A stretch of DNA of 64,000 nt, from positions 62,001 to 126,000 of the forward strand of contig NZ_JBDWAS010000035.1 of assembly GCF_039978735.1 (NCBI RefSeq), written 5' to 3'. How positions within the stretch are numbered: position 1 is the first letter of the stretch; every line of letters begins with the position of its first letter. Shown here one piece after another: positions 37,491 to 45,355 of the stretch. The translations under genes were made by a program, and so were the position numbers. Under the pieces are notes generated by a model. It was not told the DNA's origin. It searched no databases and saw only the letters and a program-made list of their open reading frames with translations. This DNA is from Maricaulis sp039978735. GTDB taxonomy: Bacteria > Pseudomonadota > Alphaproteobacteria > Caulobacterales > Maricaulaceae.

Positions 37491-37946
37491 TTAGCCGACC
37501 GCCGCCTCGTCGAGCGACCAGCCACCCTTGCCGCTGAACTTGCGGATCAGCAGGTAAAGCAGAAGCCCCAGCGGTCCGAACATCAGCGACAGGAAGAGCG
37601 CCGGCAGGACGATCCAGTGGGCGATGCCGTGACGGCGGGCATCGCGGACGATCCAGGCGCCGACAAAGAGGTCGTAGACGAGGAAATGCGTCCAGCCCGT
37701 CAGCGCACCGACCGGATGTGAGAACAGCGCCATCACGCCGGCCAGCGTGCTCATCCCGGCGTCCGGATCGGCCTGTCCGAAGCCGATCGCGGCGGTCAGG
37801 AAGGCCAGATAGATGGCGCACAGGACGAGCGGGATCAGGGCCGCATGCACAAGACGCTGGGTCCAGCGCCAGCCCGGCGCAACGGCCAGCAGGATCCAGG
37901 CCGGCGCGACAATCGCATGCAGTGCCAGATAGATGTTCTCGTACAT
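37491..37946 (-). CDS. ABA4-like membrane protein (DUF4281)
   Basis: A 151-residue protein from the ATG at 37946, with AAGGGGGAG upstream. Four hydrophobic helices (VAPAWILLAVAPGW, ALIPLVLCAIYLAFL, the HFLVYDLFVGAWIVRDARRHGI segment and IVLPALFLSLMFGPLGLLLYLLI) and the motif GWTHFLVYDLFVGAW followed by FGPLGLLLY identify the ABA4-like family. The plant namesake acts in neoxanthin synthesis; bacterial members have no known function. It is upstream-adjacent to an AhpD-like gene, but no operon is evident. Confidence 0.8.
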   Translation of the reverse strand: MYENIYLALHAIVAPAWILLAVAPGWRWTQRLVHAALIPLVLCAIYLAFLTAAIGFGQADPDAGMSTLAGVMALFSHPVGALTGWTHFLVYDLFVGAWIVRDARRHGIAHWIVLPALFLSLMFGPLGLLLYLLIRKFSGKGGWSLDEAAVG

Positions 37947-38003
37947 CGCCAACTCCCCCTTGCAGCAGAAGCGATCTAACACCGCTTTGCCGCCCCCGGC
38001 GAG

Positions 38004-38561
38004 TCAGGCTCGCGATGTCTGGCCGGGCAGCGGCGCGCCAAAGGCTTCCGGCTCGATCTCCAGCCCGTTCGCGAAATAGGCCACCGTCCGGTAGAAACCG
38101 GCCAGGGCAATGAGTTCGAGGATCTGCTCATCGCCGAAATGCGTGGTGAGCCGGTCCCAGCAGTCCTTCGGTATCCGGCTTGCCGCATGAAGCGCGTCGC
38201 ACATTTCGAGCAGGACAGCTTCTTCAGCCGTCCAGTCATTCTCGTTTATCGCCGGCGCGGCGAGCGCCTCGATTTCGGCCGGCGTCAGACCGACCCGTTC
38301 GGCGAAGAAGGCGATATGCACGCCCCACTCATAGGCACAGCGATTGAGCGCGCAGGTCCTGTCGATGACCAGTTCGCGCTGGCGCAGGGTGAGCGTGCCG
38401 CGATCGAGCAGGCTGCCTGCGTTGAATTTCCGGTAGACCCGCGCGCTGCGCGCCAGCGTGGTGAAGAGGCGCAGCGGCGGAACGCCTGCGGGCATGATGC
38501 GGTCGAAAACGGCCTGAACCTCTTGTGAATAGGGCGGCTCGACAGGGGCGATACGGGACAT
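38004..38561 (-). CDS. Carboxymuconolactone decarboxylase (AhpD-like) family protein
   Basis: A 185-residue protein of the CMD/AhpD fold. The segment LRQRELVIDRTCALNRCAYEWGVHIAFFAERVGL carries the family pattern with two Cys separated by four residues and a His (C-x4-C-x5-H), close to the redox CxxC-H site of AhpD. It may act as a peroxide-detoxifying or lactone enzyme. It is transcribed divergently from an HxlR regulator, with two 17-bp operator-like sites between them, so it is the likely target of that regulator. Confidence 0.83.
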   Translation of the reverse strand: MSRIAPVEPPYSQEVQAVFDRIMPAGVPPLRLFTTLARSARVYRKFNAGSLLDRGTLTLRQRELVIDRTCALNRCAYEWGVHIAFFAERVGLTPAEIEALAAPAINENDWTAEEAVLLEMCDALHAASRIPKDCWDRLTTHFGDEQILELIALAGFYRTVAYFANGLEIEPEAFGAPLPGQTSRA

Positions 38562-38584
38562 GCTGGACCTCCAGGACGATCATT

Positions 38585-38634
38585 GCTACGAATTTCATAG
38601 CACACATTCACCCCAGCGCTACGAAAATGATAGC
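38585..38634. promoter_or_regulatory. Two 17-bp HxlR operator candidates
   Basis: GCTACGAATTTCATAGC (38585-38601) and GCTACGAAAATGATAGC (38618-38634) are 33 bp apart centre to centre, about three helical turns. The first is nearly palindromic. The second directly abuts the HxlR start codon, and the first lies 24 bp upstream of the divergent CMD gene, so binding would block both. Confidence 0.7.
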
Positions 38635-38985
38635 ATGACCCGATCCGCACCCCTTCCCGGTCAGCCGACGCCCGCTTCACAGTCCGGCCGCCCGGTCATG
38701 GCCCTGCTCGACCTTCTGGGCCGGCGCTGGCAATTGCGCCTGCTGTGGGAGTTGCGGGACGACCGGCATCTGCGCTTCCGCGCCCTGCAGGAGGCCGCCG
38801 GGATCAGCCCCAGCGTGCTCAATACGCGCCTGGCCGAATGCATCGAGGCCGGCATCGTGGAGCTGACCGATGAGGGCTATGCCCTCACCGCCCGCGGGCG
38901 CAGCCTGCAGGACCTTCTGCTGCCGCTGAACGGCTGGGCAGAGGACTGGGCGAGCGCACTGAACACCTGCGACCCCACCCCCTAG
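38635..38985 (+). CDS. HxlR-family transcriptional regulator
   Basis: A 116-residue winged helix-turn-helix protein of the HxlR type: GRPVMALLDLLGRRWQLRLLWELRDDRHLRFRALQ, ISPSVLNTRLAECIEAGIVEL, GYALTARGRSLQDLLLPLNGWAEDWA. There is one Cys in the recognition region and one near the C-terminus, so redox or electrophile sensing as in YodB/HypR is possible. The ATG at 38635 directly follows an operator-like site. It likely represses itself and the divergent CMD gene. Confidence 0.88.
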   Translation: MTRSAPLPGQPTPASQSGRPVMALLDLLGRRWQLRLLWELRDDRHLRFRALQEAAGISPSVLNTRLAECIEAGIVELTDEGYALTARGRSLQDLLLPLNGWAEDWASALNTCDPTP

Positions 38986-39025
38986 AAAAGAGCGATCACC
39001 GGGCACCAGAAATTTCCTTTGCAAC

Positions 39026-39043
39026 TAACTGACCGGTCAGTTA
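39026..39043. promoter_or_regulatory. TetR operator
   Basis: TAACTGACCGGTCAGTTA is a perfect 18-bp palindrome ending 10 bp before the TetR start codon. It is the archetypal operator layout for autoregulated TetR repressors controlling efflux operons. Confidence 0.85.
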
Positions 39044-39053
39044 TTAAATCGGT

Positions 39054-39686
39054 ATGAGCACGAAGACACGACGCCGCCGGCCTGAAGCCCGGCCCGACGA
39101 GATCCTGGACGCCGCCCTTTCCGTCTTTGTCGAACAGGGTTTCACCGCCGCGCGCGTTGAAGACATCGCCAAACGGGCCGGCCTCTCCAAGGGCGCGGTC
39201 TATCTCTATTTCCCGTCCAAGGAAGCGATGCTGAAAGCGCTGGTCGAACAATCGGCCGGCGCCCTGGCCACGGCCGCCGAACGCCTGGTCTCGGTCGGCG
39301 CCCCGCGAGATCCGGAAGCGGCACTGCGCGGCGTCATCTTCATGATGATCACCGCGATGACCGACCCGGACATTTCCGCCGCCCCGCGCCTGGTGCTGAC
39401 CGAAGCCCACCGCTTCCCCGACATCGCCGCGCACTATCGCGACCGGGTTCTGGAAACCGCGCGCCGCGCCATCGCGACCCTGGCTGCAGACGGTGTGAAG
39501 GCCGGGATATTCCGCCCCGTCGATGCCGACATGCTGATGCGCTGCATCGGCGGCCCCTGCCTCGGCCACATGATGCTGGCGAGCGCTTTCGATTTTCATC
39601 CCCAGGACCTCAAGGAGCCGGTCGATGTCGCGGACGCGCTGTCGGACCTGCTGCTCCATGGCCTCAAACCCCGCGAGGACGCGTGA
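39054..39686 (+). CDS. TetR-family repressor of an efflux operon
   Basis: A 210-residue protein with the TetR DNA-binding domain (RPDEILDAALSVFVEQGFTAARVEDIAKRAGLSKGAVYLYFPSKEAML, residues about 14-60) and a helical ligand-binding domain. The C-terminal domain resembles the TetR_C_33/CecR-type regulators that accompany HlyD-ABC operons. A perfect palindromic operator lies 10 bp upstream. Its stop overlaps the HlyD gene start (TGATG). It probably represses the whole four-gene operon and is released by an exported compound. Confidence 0.92.
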   Translation: MSTKTRRRRPEARPDEILDAALSVFVEQGFTAARVEDIAKRAGLSKGAVYLYFPSKEAMLKALVEQSAGALATAAERLVSVGAPRDPEAALRGVIFMMITAMTDPDISAAPRLVLTEAHRFPDIAAHYRDRVLETARRAIATLAADGVKAGIFRPVDADMLMRCIGGPCLGHMMLASAFDFHPQDLKEPVDVADALSDLLLHGLKPREDA

Positions 39687-40633
39687 TGCGATTGAGCCGA
39701 CACCTCCTGCTGGCCGGACTGGTGCTGGGGCTGACCGCCTGCAGCGACCAGCCGGATGACAGCCTGCACGGCTATGCCGAGGGCGATTTCACCGCCATTG
39801 CACCGGACACGCCCGGCCGCATTGTCGAGACCCTGGCCCGCGAGGGCACGCATGTCGCCGCGGGGGACACCCTGTTCTCGCTGGATGCGACGGCGGAACG
39901 GACCGCCCTCGCCGCGGCCGAAGCGCGGATCGAGGCTGCCCTGGCCCGGTTCGACGATGCCGCCGCGGGCGCACGCTCGCCGGAGATCGAGGCGGCACGG
40001 GACCAGCTCGACCAGGCCAATGCGGCTGCCCGTGAAGCAAATGACACGCTGACCCGCACACGCGAATTGTTCGAGGACAGTCATGTCAGCCAGGCCCGGC
40101 TGGACCAGGCGCTGGCGGCGGCCCGGACCGCCAATGCCCGGGTCGCGGAAATGCGCCAGCGGCTCAGCCTCGTTCAATTGCCGGCCCGCGAGAACCAGCT
40201 GCGTGCCCTGCAGGCCGAGATCGCGGCCGCGCAAGCTGAGCGCGACCGCGCCGCGGATGCCCTGGACCGCCGGACCGTGGCGGCGCCGGCCAATGCCGCC
40301 GTGCACCGCCAGATCCGTTTTGCCGGCGAACAGGCCGGCCCGGCCCAGCCCGTCTATGAGCTCCTGCCCGATGGCGCGGTCCATGCCGTGCTGTTCATTC
40401 CGGAAACCGGGATTGGCGGCCATGCCACCGGCGACCGTTTCGCGGTGGACTGCGATGGCTGCGCCGCGGGCCTCACCGCCCGCCTGGCCTCGATCGCGGA
40501 CGCGGCCGAGTTTACCCCGCCCGTGATCTATTCGGACAATGAACGCGCCCGCCTGGTCTATCGCGCCGAGGCGCGCTTCGAGGGCACACCGCCGCCGCCG
40601 GGAACGCCGCTGCGCTTCAGGCCGCAACCATGA
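39686..40633 (+). CDS. HlyD-family periplasmic adaptor lipoprotein
   Basis: A 315-residue protein from the ATG at 39686. The signal ends in a lipobox (LGLTACSDQ). It has a split biotinyl-lipoyl domain (GRIVETLAREGTHVAAGDTLFSLD and TVAAPANAAVHRQI) on either side of a coiled coil with a hairpin (about residues 70-200). It would connect the ABC transporter to an outer-membrane channel. It resembles YbhG/YhiI adaptors. Both ends overlap neighbouring genes, so the operon is tightly coupled. Confidence 0.9.
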   Translation: MRLSRHLLLAGLVLGLTACSDQPDDSLHGYAEGDFTAIAPDTPGRIVETLAREGTHVAAGDTLFSLDATAERTALAAAEARIEAALARFDDAAAGARSPEIEAARDQLDQANAAAREANDTLTRTRELFEDSHVSQARLDQALAAARTANARVAEMRQRLSLVQLPARENQLRALQAEIAAAQAERDRAADALDRRTVAAPANAAVHRQIRFAGEQAGPAQPVYELLPDGAVHAVLFIPETGIGGHATGDRFAVDCDGCAAGLTARLASIADAAEFTPPVIYSDNERARLVYRAEARFEGTPPPPGTPLRFRPQP

Positions 40634-41556
40634 GCGACACGCTCGCCATCGATGTGAAAGGCCTGACCAAGAGTTTCGGCGAGACCCGTGTTGTCGACGA
40701 TTTCGACATGCAGGTGCCCAAGGGGTCGATCTACGGCTTTCTCGGTCCGAACGGTTCCGGCAAGACGACGACGATCCGGATGATGTGCGGCCTGTTGAAA
40801 CCGGACAGCGGCGGCGGCACGGCGCTGGGCCTCGACATCATCGAGGAAAGCCGGAGCATCAAGTCGCGCGTCGGCTACATGACCCAGCGCTTCTCGCTGT
40901 ATGGCGATCTCACCGTGCGCGAGAACCTGACCTTCATGGCGCGGCTGCACGCGCTGAAGAACCCGAAACAGATCGTCGCCGACACGCTGGAGGAATACGA
41001 TCTGGGACCGCGGGCGCACCAGCTGGCCGATACGCTGTCCGGCGGCTGGAAACAGCGCCTCGCGCTGGCGGCGGCCTCGATGCACAATCCCGGCCTCTTG
41101 CTGCTCGACGAGCCGACCGCGGGTGTCGACCCCAAGGCCCGGCGGGATTTCTGGGACCGGATCCGCGGGCTGGCCCGCAAGGGCGTCACCGTTCTGGTCT
41201 CGACCCATTACATGGATGAGGCCGTGCAGTGCGACTACATCGCCTTCATCGCCTATGGCAAGAAGCTGATCGACGCGCCCTCCGCCGACATTCCCGAACG
41301 GGTCGGCCTGGTGACCTGGCGGATCGAGGGCAAGGGGCTGCAGCCCATCTATGACGAACTCCTCAATGCCGAGGGTGTCGACCAGATCGCACGCTTCGGC
41401 TCGGCCCTGCACGTGTCCGGCCGCGATGCGGATGTGCTGGAGCGGACGGTTTGTGCCTATCGCGGGCGCGAGGGTATCAGTGTCGATCTCGCCAAGACCG
41501 GGCTGGAGGAAGCTTTCATCTGGCTGATGACCGGCTCGCAGGACAATTTCACATGA
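40630..41556 (+). CDS. ABC transporter ATP-binding protein (efflux)
   Basis: A 308-residue nucleotide-binding subunit. Walker A GPNGSGKTTT near residue 39, Q-loop, signature LSGGWKQRLALAAA, Walker B LLLLDEPTAGVDPKARR and switch His (STHYMDEA) are all present. The residues after about 225 form an extra C-terminal domain typical of YbhF/CcmA-type drug exporters. The start overlaps the HlyD gene by 4 bp and the stop overlaps the permease by 4 bp. Confidence 0.93.
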   Translation: MSDTLAIDVKGLTKSFGETRVVDDFDMQVPKGSIYGFLGPNGSGKTTTIRMMCGLLKPDSGGGTALGLDIIEESRSIKSRVGYMTQRFSLYGDLTVRENLTFMARLHALKNPKQIVADTLEEYDLGPRAHQLADTLSGGWKQRLALAAASMHNPGLLLLDEPTAGVDPKARRDFWDRIRGLARKGVTVLVSTHYMDEAVQCDYIAFIAYGKKLIDAPSADIPERVGLVTWRIEGKGLQPIYDELLNAEGVDQIARFGSALHVSGRDADVLERTVCAYRGREGISVDLAKTGLEEAFIWLMTGSQDNFT

Positions 41557-42659
41557 ACAGTTTCAGCCGCATCCTCGCCCTGATCGGCAAGGAATTCATC
41601 CAGATGCTCCGCGACCGGCTGACCTTCGGCATGATGGTCGGCATTCCGGTGATGCAGCTTTTGCTGTTCGGCTATGCCATCAACACCGATCCGCGCCACC
41701 TGCCCACGCTCGTCGAGATGGGCGATACCGGCCCGGCCAGCCGCGCCATCCTGCAGGCGATGGAAACGTCCGACTATTTCGACCTGATCGGCATCACCTA
41801 CTCGCGCGCCGACACCGATACGGCGCTGCAGACCGGCGAGGCGCTGTTCGTGGTGACCATTCCGCCGGATTTCGAGCGCGACCTGCTGCGCGGCGACCGT
41901 CCGCAGATCCTGCTCGATACCGATGCCTCGGACCCGGTCGCCGCCGGCGCCGGCACAGGCGCCTTTCCCACACTGGTGCAGGAAGCCCTCGCTCCCCTGC
42001 TCGGCGAGATGACACCGCCGGTCGAGACGGTCATTCACCGCCGCTACAATCCGGCCGGACGCACGGCGCTGAATATCGTGCCCGGCCTGCTGGGCGTCAT
42101 CCTCACCATGACGATGGCGATGATGACCTCGATGGCGCTCACCCGCGAAGCCGAGCGCGGCACGCTGGAAACCCTGCTGGCCACGCCGACCCGGCCCTAC
42201 GAGGTGATGGTCGGCAAGATCACGCCCTATGTCTTCGTCGGCTTCATCCAGGTCGTGATCATGCTGGCCGGCGCGCGCTTCCTGTTCGGCGTGCCCTTCC
42301 TGGGCTCGGCGCCGGCCTTCCTGGTCTGCGTATCGCTCTTTATCCTGGTGAACCTGTCGCTGGGCTTCCTCTTCTCCACCGTGGCGCGCACCCAGATGCA
42401 GGCCATGCAGATGACTTTCTTCGTCTTCCTGCCCTCGATCCTGCTGTCCGGCTTCATGTTCCCCTTTGCCGGCATGCCCGCCTGGGCACAGACGCTGGGT
42501 CAGGCCCTGCCCACGACACACTTCATCCGCGCCGTACGGGCGATCATGCTGAAAGGCGCCAGCCTGGGCGATGTCGTGCCGCAGATCTGGCCGCTGGCCG
42601 TGATCTTCACGGTCATCGCAAGCATCGCCATGCTGCGGTATCGCCGGACGTTGGATTGA
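41553..42659 (+). CDS. ABC-2 type permease (efflux)
   Basis: A 368-residue membrane protein of the ABC-2 (YhhJ/YbhS/YbhR-like) class: an N-terminal helix (RLTFGMMVGIPVMQLLLFGYAINTDP), a large periplasmic loop of about 130 residues, then five helices with MTREAERGTLETLLATP-like coupling sequence (LTREAERGTLETLLATPTRPYEVMVGK). The ATG at 41553 overlaps the ATPase stop. E. coli YbhGFSR has two permeases; only one is present here, so a homodimer is likely. A short inverted-repeat element follows downstream. Confidence 0.9.
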   Translation: MNSFSRILALIGKEFIQMLRDRLTFGMMVGIPVMQLLLFGYAINTDPRHLPTLVEMGDTGPASRAILQAMETSDYFDLIGITYSRADTDTALQTGEALFVVTIPPDFERDLLRGDRPQILLDTDASDPVAAGAGTGAFPTLVQEALAPLLGEMTPPVETVIHRRYNPAGRTALNIVPGLLGVILTMTMAMMTSMALTREAERGTLETLLATPTRPYEVMVGKITPYVFVGFIQVVIMLAGARFLFGVPFLGSAPAFLVCVSLFILVNLSLGFLFSTVARTQMQAMQMTFFVFLPSILLSGFMFPFAGMPAWAQTLGQALPTTHFIRAVRAIMLKGASLGDVVPQIWPLAVIFTVIASIAMLRYRRTLD

Positions 42660-42712
42660 GGCCGCGGGCAATGGCGAGGATCTGCCCGCTTGAAATGAGT
42701 ACTCCCCAATTT

Positions 42713-42883
42713 GTCATCCCGGATGAATGCCCCGCAAAGGTGGGGCGGAAGTCCGGGACCCATAAACTCGCCACTCGTCGAGTTATTTGCGGCGGTGGTA
42801 CAGCGCCTGCTGGTGGCCAACGACCGTGTTTATGGGTCCCGGCCCTGCACCCGGCCCGAGGCCGGGCATCCGGCCGGGATGAC
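42713..42883. repeat. 171-bp imperfect inverted-repeat element (MITE-like)
   Basis: GTCATCCCGG (42713-42722) and CCGGGATGAC (42874-42883) are exact terminal inverted repeats. CCGGGACCCATAAAC (42753-42767) and GTTTATGGGTCCCGG (42828-42842) form a second, inner 15-bp inverted repeat. The element contains no ORF. The GTCATCCCGG...CCGGGACCCA pattern is a common type of intergenic repeat in alphaproteobacteria. No target-site duplication is obvious at its ends. Confidence 0.7.
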
Positions 42884-42910
42884 AACGCGCTCGGCTTGTT
42901 GTCCTCAGCG

Positions 42911-43111
42911 CTAGCCCTCCACCTCATCATCAAAGATCGTCTCGATCGGCCGGCCGAACAGGCGGGCGATCTTGAAGGCGAGCGGCAGGGAGGGGTCGTA
43001 CTTGCCCGTCTCCAGCGCGTTGACGGTCTGGCGCGACACGTCGAGCCGGTCGGCCAGCGCCTGCTGGCTCCAGCCGTGCTCGCCGCGAAGCTCCTTGAGC
43101 CGGTTCTTCAT
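42911..43111 (-). CDS. Small XRE-family (HTH_3) regulator
   Basis: A 66-residue protein consisting of a single helix-turn-helix domain (WSQQALADRLDVSRQTVNALETGKYDPSLPLAFKIARLF), like the short regulators of the YozG/XRE type. The ATG at 43111 overlaps the preceding membrane-protein stop by 4 bp. It is the last of four overlapping genes. It probably binds the direct repeats at 45229-45268 ahead of the operon, as these regulators often sit with small membrane proteins that they control; this is inference. Confidence 0.88.
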   Translation of the reverse strand: MKNRLKELRGEHGWSQQALADRLDVSRQTVNALETGKYDPSLPLAFKIARLFGRPIETIFDDEVEG

Positions 43112-43500
43112 TGCACCCGGACCTGCTGGATCATGATGGCCACACTGTGCGCCACGGCCGCGATGGGCAGCAGCATCGTCATGTTGAGCGGTTCCATCAC
43201 GCCATAGATCTCCGCCACACCGAACACGGCGGCAGCCAGCAGCATGGCCAGCATCGCGACCGCCGCCGCACGGATCTGGAAGCGCGCCAGCATCTCGTCG
43301 ATCGAGCGGACATAGCGGATCACTTCCCAGCCATAGACCAGGAGCGGCAGGCAGGTGAGAAGGACCAGCGGCCAGGCCTGCACCGCAGGCCAGCCATTGC
43401 GCGACGGGTCCAGCGTCTTGTCGATCGCCACCAGGAGACCGGTGAAGATCAGCATCAGGACGAGGGTGCGCCAGGAGTAGCGCTTCATTTCGGGGGTCAT
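43108..43500 (-). CDS. Small membrane protein co-transcribed with XRE regulator
   Basis: A 130-residue protein with four hydrophobic helices (TLVLMLIFTGLLVAI, AWPLVLLTCLPLLVYGWEVI, AAAVAMLAMLLAAAVFGVAEI, MTMLLPIAAVAHSVAIMI). The start at 43500 overlaps the upstream stop by 4 bp (ATGA); an ATG at residue 5 (43488) is possible. I recognise no named family. Small four-helix proteins next to 66-residue XRE regulators are a recurring pairing, in which the membrane protein may modulate the regulator. Confidence 0.75.
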   Translation of the reverse strand: MTPEMKRYSWRTLVLMLIFTGLLVAIDKTLDPSRNGWPAVQAWPLVLLTCLPLLVYGWEVIRYVRSIDEMLARFQIRAAAVAMLAMLLAAAVFGVAEIYGVMEPLNMTMLLPIAAVAHSVAIMIQQVRVQ

Positions 43501-43790
43501 GCCCGGCCTCCTCTGCTTGCCGAGACGCGGCGCAAGGCCCGCGACAGCTTTTCGATAGCGACACCCGCGAAAACCGCAAGCGGCACGCCGACCATGACCG
43601 CTTCACGCGGCAGATCGCGCAGCTGGGCCAGCAGTGTTTCAAGCCCGGCGCGGATCGTCTCGGGCAGCGCCTCCGGTGCGAAGGCGATCCCCGCAAAGAG
43701 AACCACCATCAGGCCGGCGGTCAACAAGTCGTGCCCGCCCGGCTCCATGCCGTCGTCCATCTCGTTGGTGTGATCACTGTCGTACTGCAT
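43497..43790 (-). CDS. Small membrane protein, acidic N-terminus
   Basis: A 97-residue protein from the ATG at 43790 (MQYDSDHTNEMDDGMEPGG), with GGAGAAAACTG just upstream inside the end of the amidohydrolase gene (TGATG overlap). Two hydrophobic segments (LLTAGLMVVLFAGIAFAPEAL and VMVGVPLAVFAGVAI) flank an amphipathic part, and the C-terminus is basic (RALRRVSASRGGRA). I recognise no family. It is the second gene of the four-gene operon. Confidence 0.68.
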   Translation of the reverse strand: MQYDSDHTNEMDDGMEPGGHDLLTAGLMVVLFAGIAFAPEALPETIRAGLETLLAQLRDLPREAVMVGVPLAVFAGVAIEKLSRALRRVSASRGGRA

Positions 43791-45226
43791 CAGTTTTCTC
43801 CATTTTGGGCGGCGGGATTGGCGGTAAGGTCGGCAAAGCTGTGAGCCTGGCCATTGGTCACGACCCACTCGACCGACCGGACATGGCCGATATCGTCGAG
43901 GGGATTGCGCGCCAGGAAGACCAGATCGGCCTCCAGCCCCGGCGCGATCCGTCCGGTCTGTTCGGCCAGCCCCAGACCGTCGGCATTCCGGCTCGTCGCC
44001 AGTTCGAGTATCTCCCAGTTGGAGAAGCCGGCGCGGACATGGAATTCCAGCTCACGCGCCAGGGCCGGGCCGCCGCCATTACCGTCAGTGCCGAGCAGCA
44101 GGGTGACACCGGCCGCATCGACGCGCCGGGCGAAGGCGTAGACCTGCTCCATCGCCGCGCGGGCGCGGCTGAAGTCTTCCGGCGTCCAGCCATAGGTGGA
44201 CAGCGGCAGCATGGCGAGCATCCCGTCCCGCGACTGCGGGTGCAGATAGGCGGCTTCCTCGGGCGGGAAGAAGACGGCTGCCGGATCGGTCTCGGTCATC
44301 ATGGCATTGACGGTCAGGGTGAGGTCCACCGAGACATCGTGCTCGACCAGGGTCGCCAGCATGTGCGTGATTTCCGGACCGTCGAGATCGGCGAGCTCGA
44401 ACCAGCGATAGAGCGGGGTCGAGTCGCGGCCCAGCGAGGCGGTGTAGGCGTCCCGCTCGGCCTCCGGCAGAAGATCGGCACTGGTCGGCAGCGAATGGAG
44501 CAGGCCGTCAATGCCCAGCTCGGCCGCGCGGGTCCAGCTAACCTGGTCGAGATGGGCGATGGCCTGCAGCCCGTGAGCGTGGGCCGCCTCTACCCCCAGC
44601 GCCACCTCCTCTTCTGAAAGACCGTGATAAAGCTTGAAATAGGTCATGCCGGCCGCAGCCTGCCGGGCAGCTTCAGCGTCCCACTCGGCCTCGCTGGCCG
44701 GATAGGCAAACGCACTGCCGCCGAAGGGCGGCGGCTGGATCACTGCGCCGGCATGCAGGGCATCCGGCCCTGTCCAACGCCCGTCAGCGATGTTGCGGTC
44801 ATAAGCGGCAGCGGCCCCCGTGCTGCCGCCGGGATTGCGCACCGTCGTGACGCCAAAGGCCAGCGCCATGCGCGCATTGTACCGTGTGACCTCGTCGATG
44901 CTGTCCATCTTGACGACGGGCGCGCCGTCCTCGACCTCCACCGTGTGGGGGCCGGCGACGAGGTGGCCGTGCGCATCGATGAAGCCCGGCAGCGCGTAGA
45001 GGCCGGACATGTCATGGCGGTTCTCGTACGCCGCTTCGGGCGCGTCGCCCTGGCCGATGGACAGGATCAGACCGTCACGCACCACGACATAGCTGTCGGC
45101 CACGACGCTTTGCGCCTCCGGATCGAGCCGGGTGAAGCCGAAATAGAGGTCGTCGCCGATGACGGGTCCCGTCAGCGCGCAGAGCGCAACGCCGAGGCCT
45201 AGCAGTGATCGCATCTTCATCTCCAA
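43790..45226 (-). CDS. Secreted amidohydrolase
   Basis: A 478-residue amidohydrolase of the imidazolonepropionase/prolidase-like branch. It has a signal peptide (MRSLLGLGVALCALTGPVIG, after a possible start at residue 5), then metal ligands HGH in LPGFIDAHGHLVAGPH, His in AIAHLDQVSW and LLHSLPTS, and Asp in LLLGTDGNGGG. The C-terminal beta-sandwich contains GRIAPGLEADLVFLARNPL. It hydrolyses C-N bonds in cyclic amides or peptides; the substrate is unknown. It heads an operon with two membrane proteins and an XRE regulator. Direct repeats lie 3-42 bp upstream of its start. Confidence 0.85.
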   Translation of the reverse strand: MEMKMRSLLGLGVALCALTGPVIGDDLYFGFTRLDPEAQSVVADSYVVVRDGLILSIGQGDAPEAAYENRHDMSGLYALPGFIDAHGHLVAGPHTVEVEDGAPVVKMDSIDEVTRYNARMALAFGVTTVRNPGGSTGAAAAYDRNIADGRWTGPDALHAGAVIQPPPFGGSAFAYPASEAEWDAEAARQAAAGMTYFKLYHGLSEEEVALGVEAAHAHGLQAIAHLDQVSWTRAAELGIDGLLHSLPTSADLLPEAERDAYTASLGRDSTPLYRWFELADLDGPEITHMLATLVEHDVSVDLTLTVNAMMTETDPAAVFFPPEEAAYLHPQSRDGMLAMLPLSTYGWTPEDFSRARAAMEQVYAFARRVDAAGVTLLLGTDGNGGGPALARELEFHVRAGFSNWEILELATSRNADGLGLAEQTGRIAPGLEADLVFLARNPLDDIGHVRSVEWVVTNGQAHSFADLTANPAAQNGEN

Positions 45227-45228
45227 AA

Positions 45229-45268
45229 CTGTAAAGCTTGCTTGTCATATCTGTAAAGCTAGCTTGTC
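45229..45268. promoter_or_regulatory. Two direct repeats, likely XRE operator over a promoter
   Basis: CTGTAAAGCTTGCTTGTC (45229-45246) and CTGTAAAGCTAGCTTGTC (45251-45268) differ at one base and are spaced by 22 bp, two helical turns. A related AAACTTGTC follows at 45276. On the minus strand TTGACG (-35) and TATGAC (-10) with 18-bp spacing overlap the repeats, so binding would repress the amidohydrolase operon. Confidence 0.75.
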
Positions 45269-45298
45269 GTCAAGGAAACTTGTCAAAGCCGGGCCGGG

Positions 45299-45328
45299 AA
45301 AAGGCGCCCGGGAATCCCCCCGGGCGCC
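45299..45328 (-). terminator. Rho-independent terminator of the peroxiredoxin gene
   Basis: GGCGCCCGGG (45303-45312) pairs with CCCGGGCGCC (45319-45328), followed on the minus strand by TTTT. It lies 28 bp after the peroxiredoxin stop codon. Confidence 0.8.
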
Positions 45329-45355
45329 TCGAAACCGTCGGCGATGCGTGCAGCC

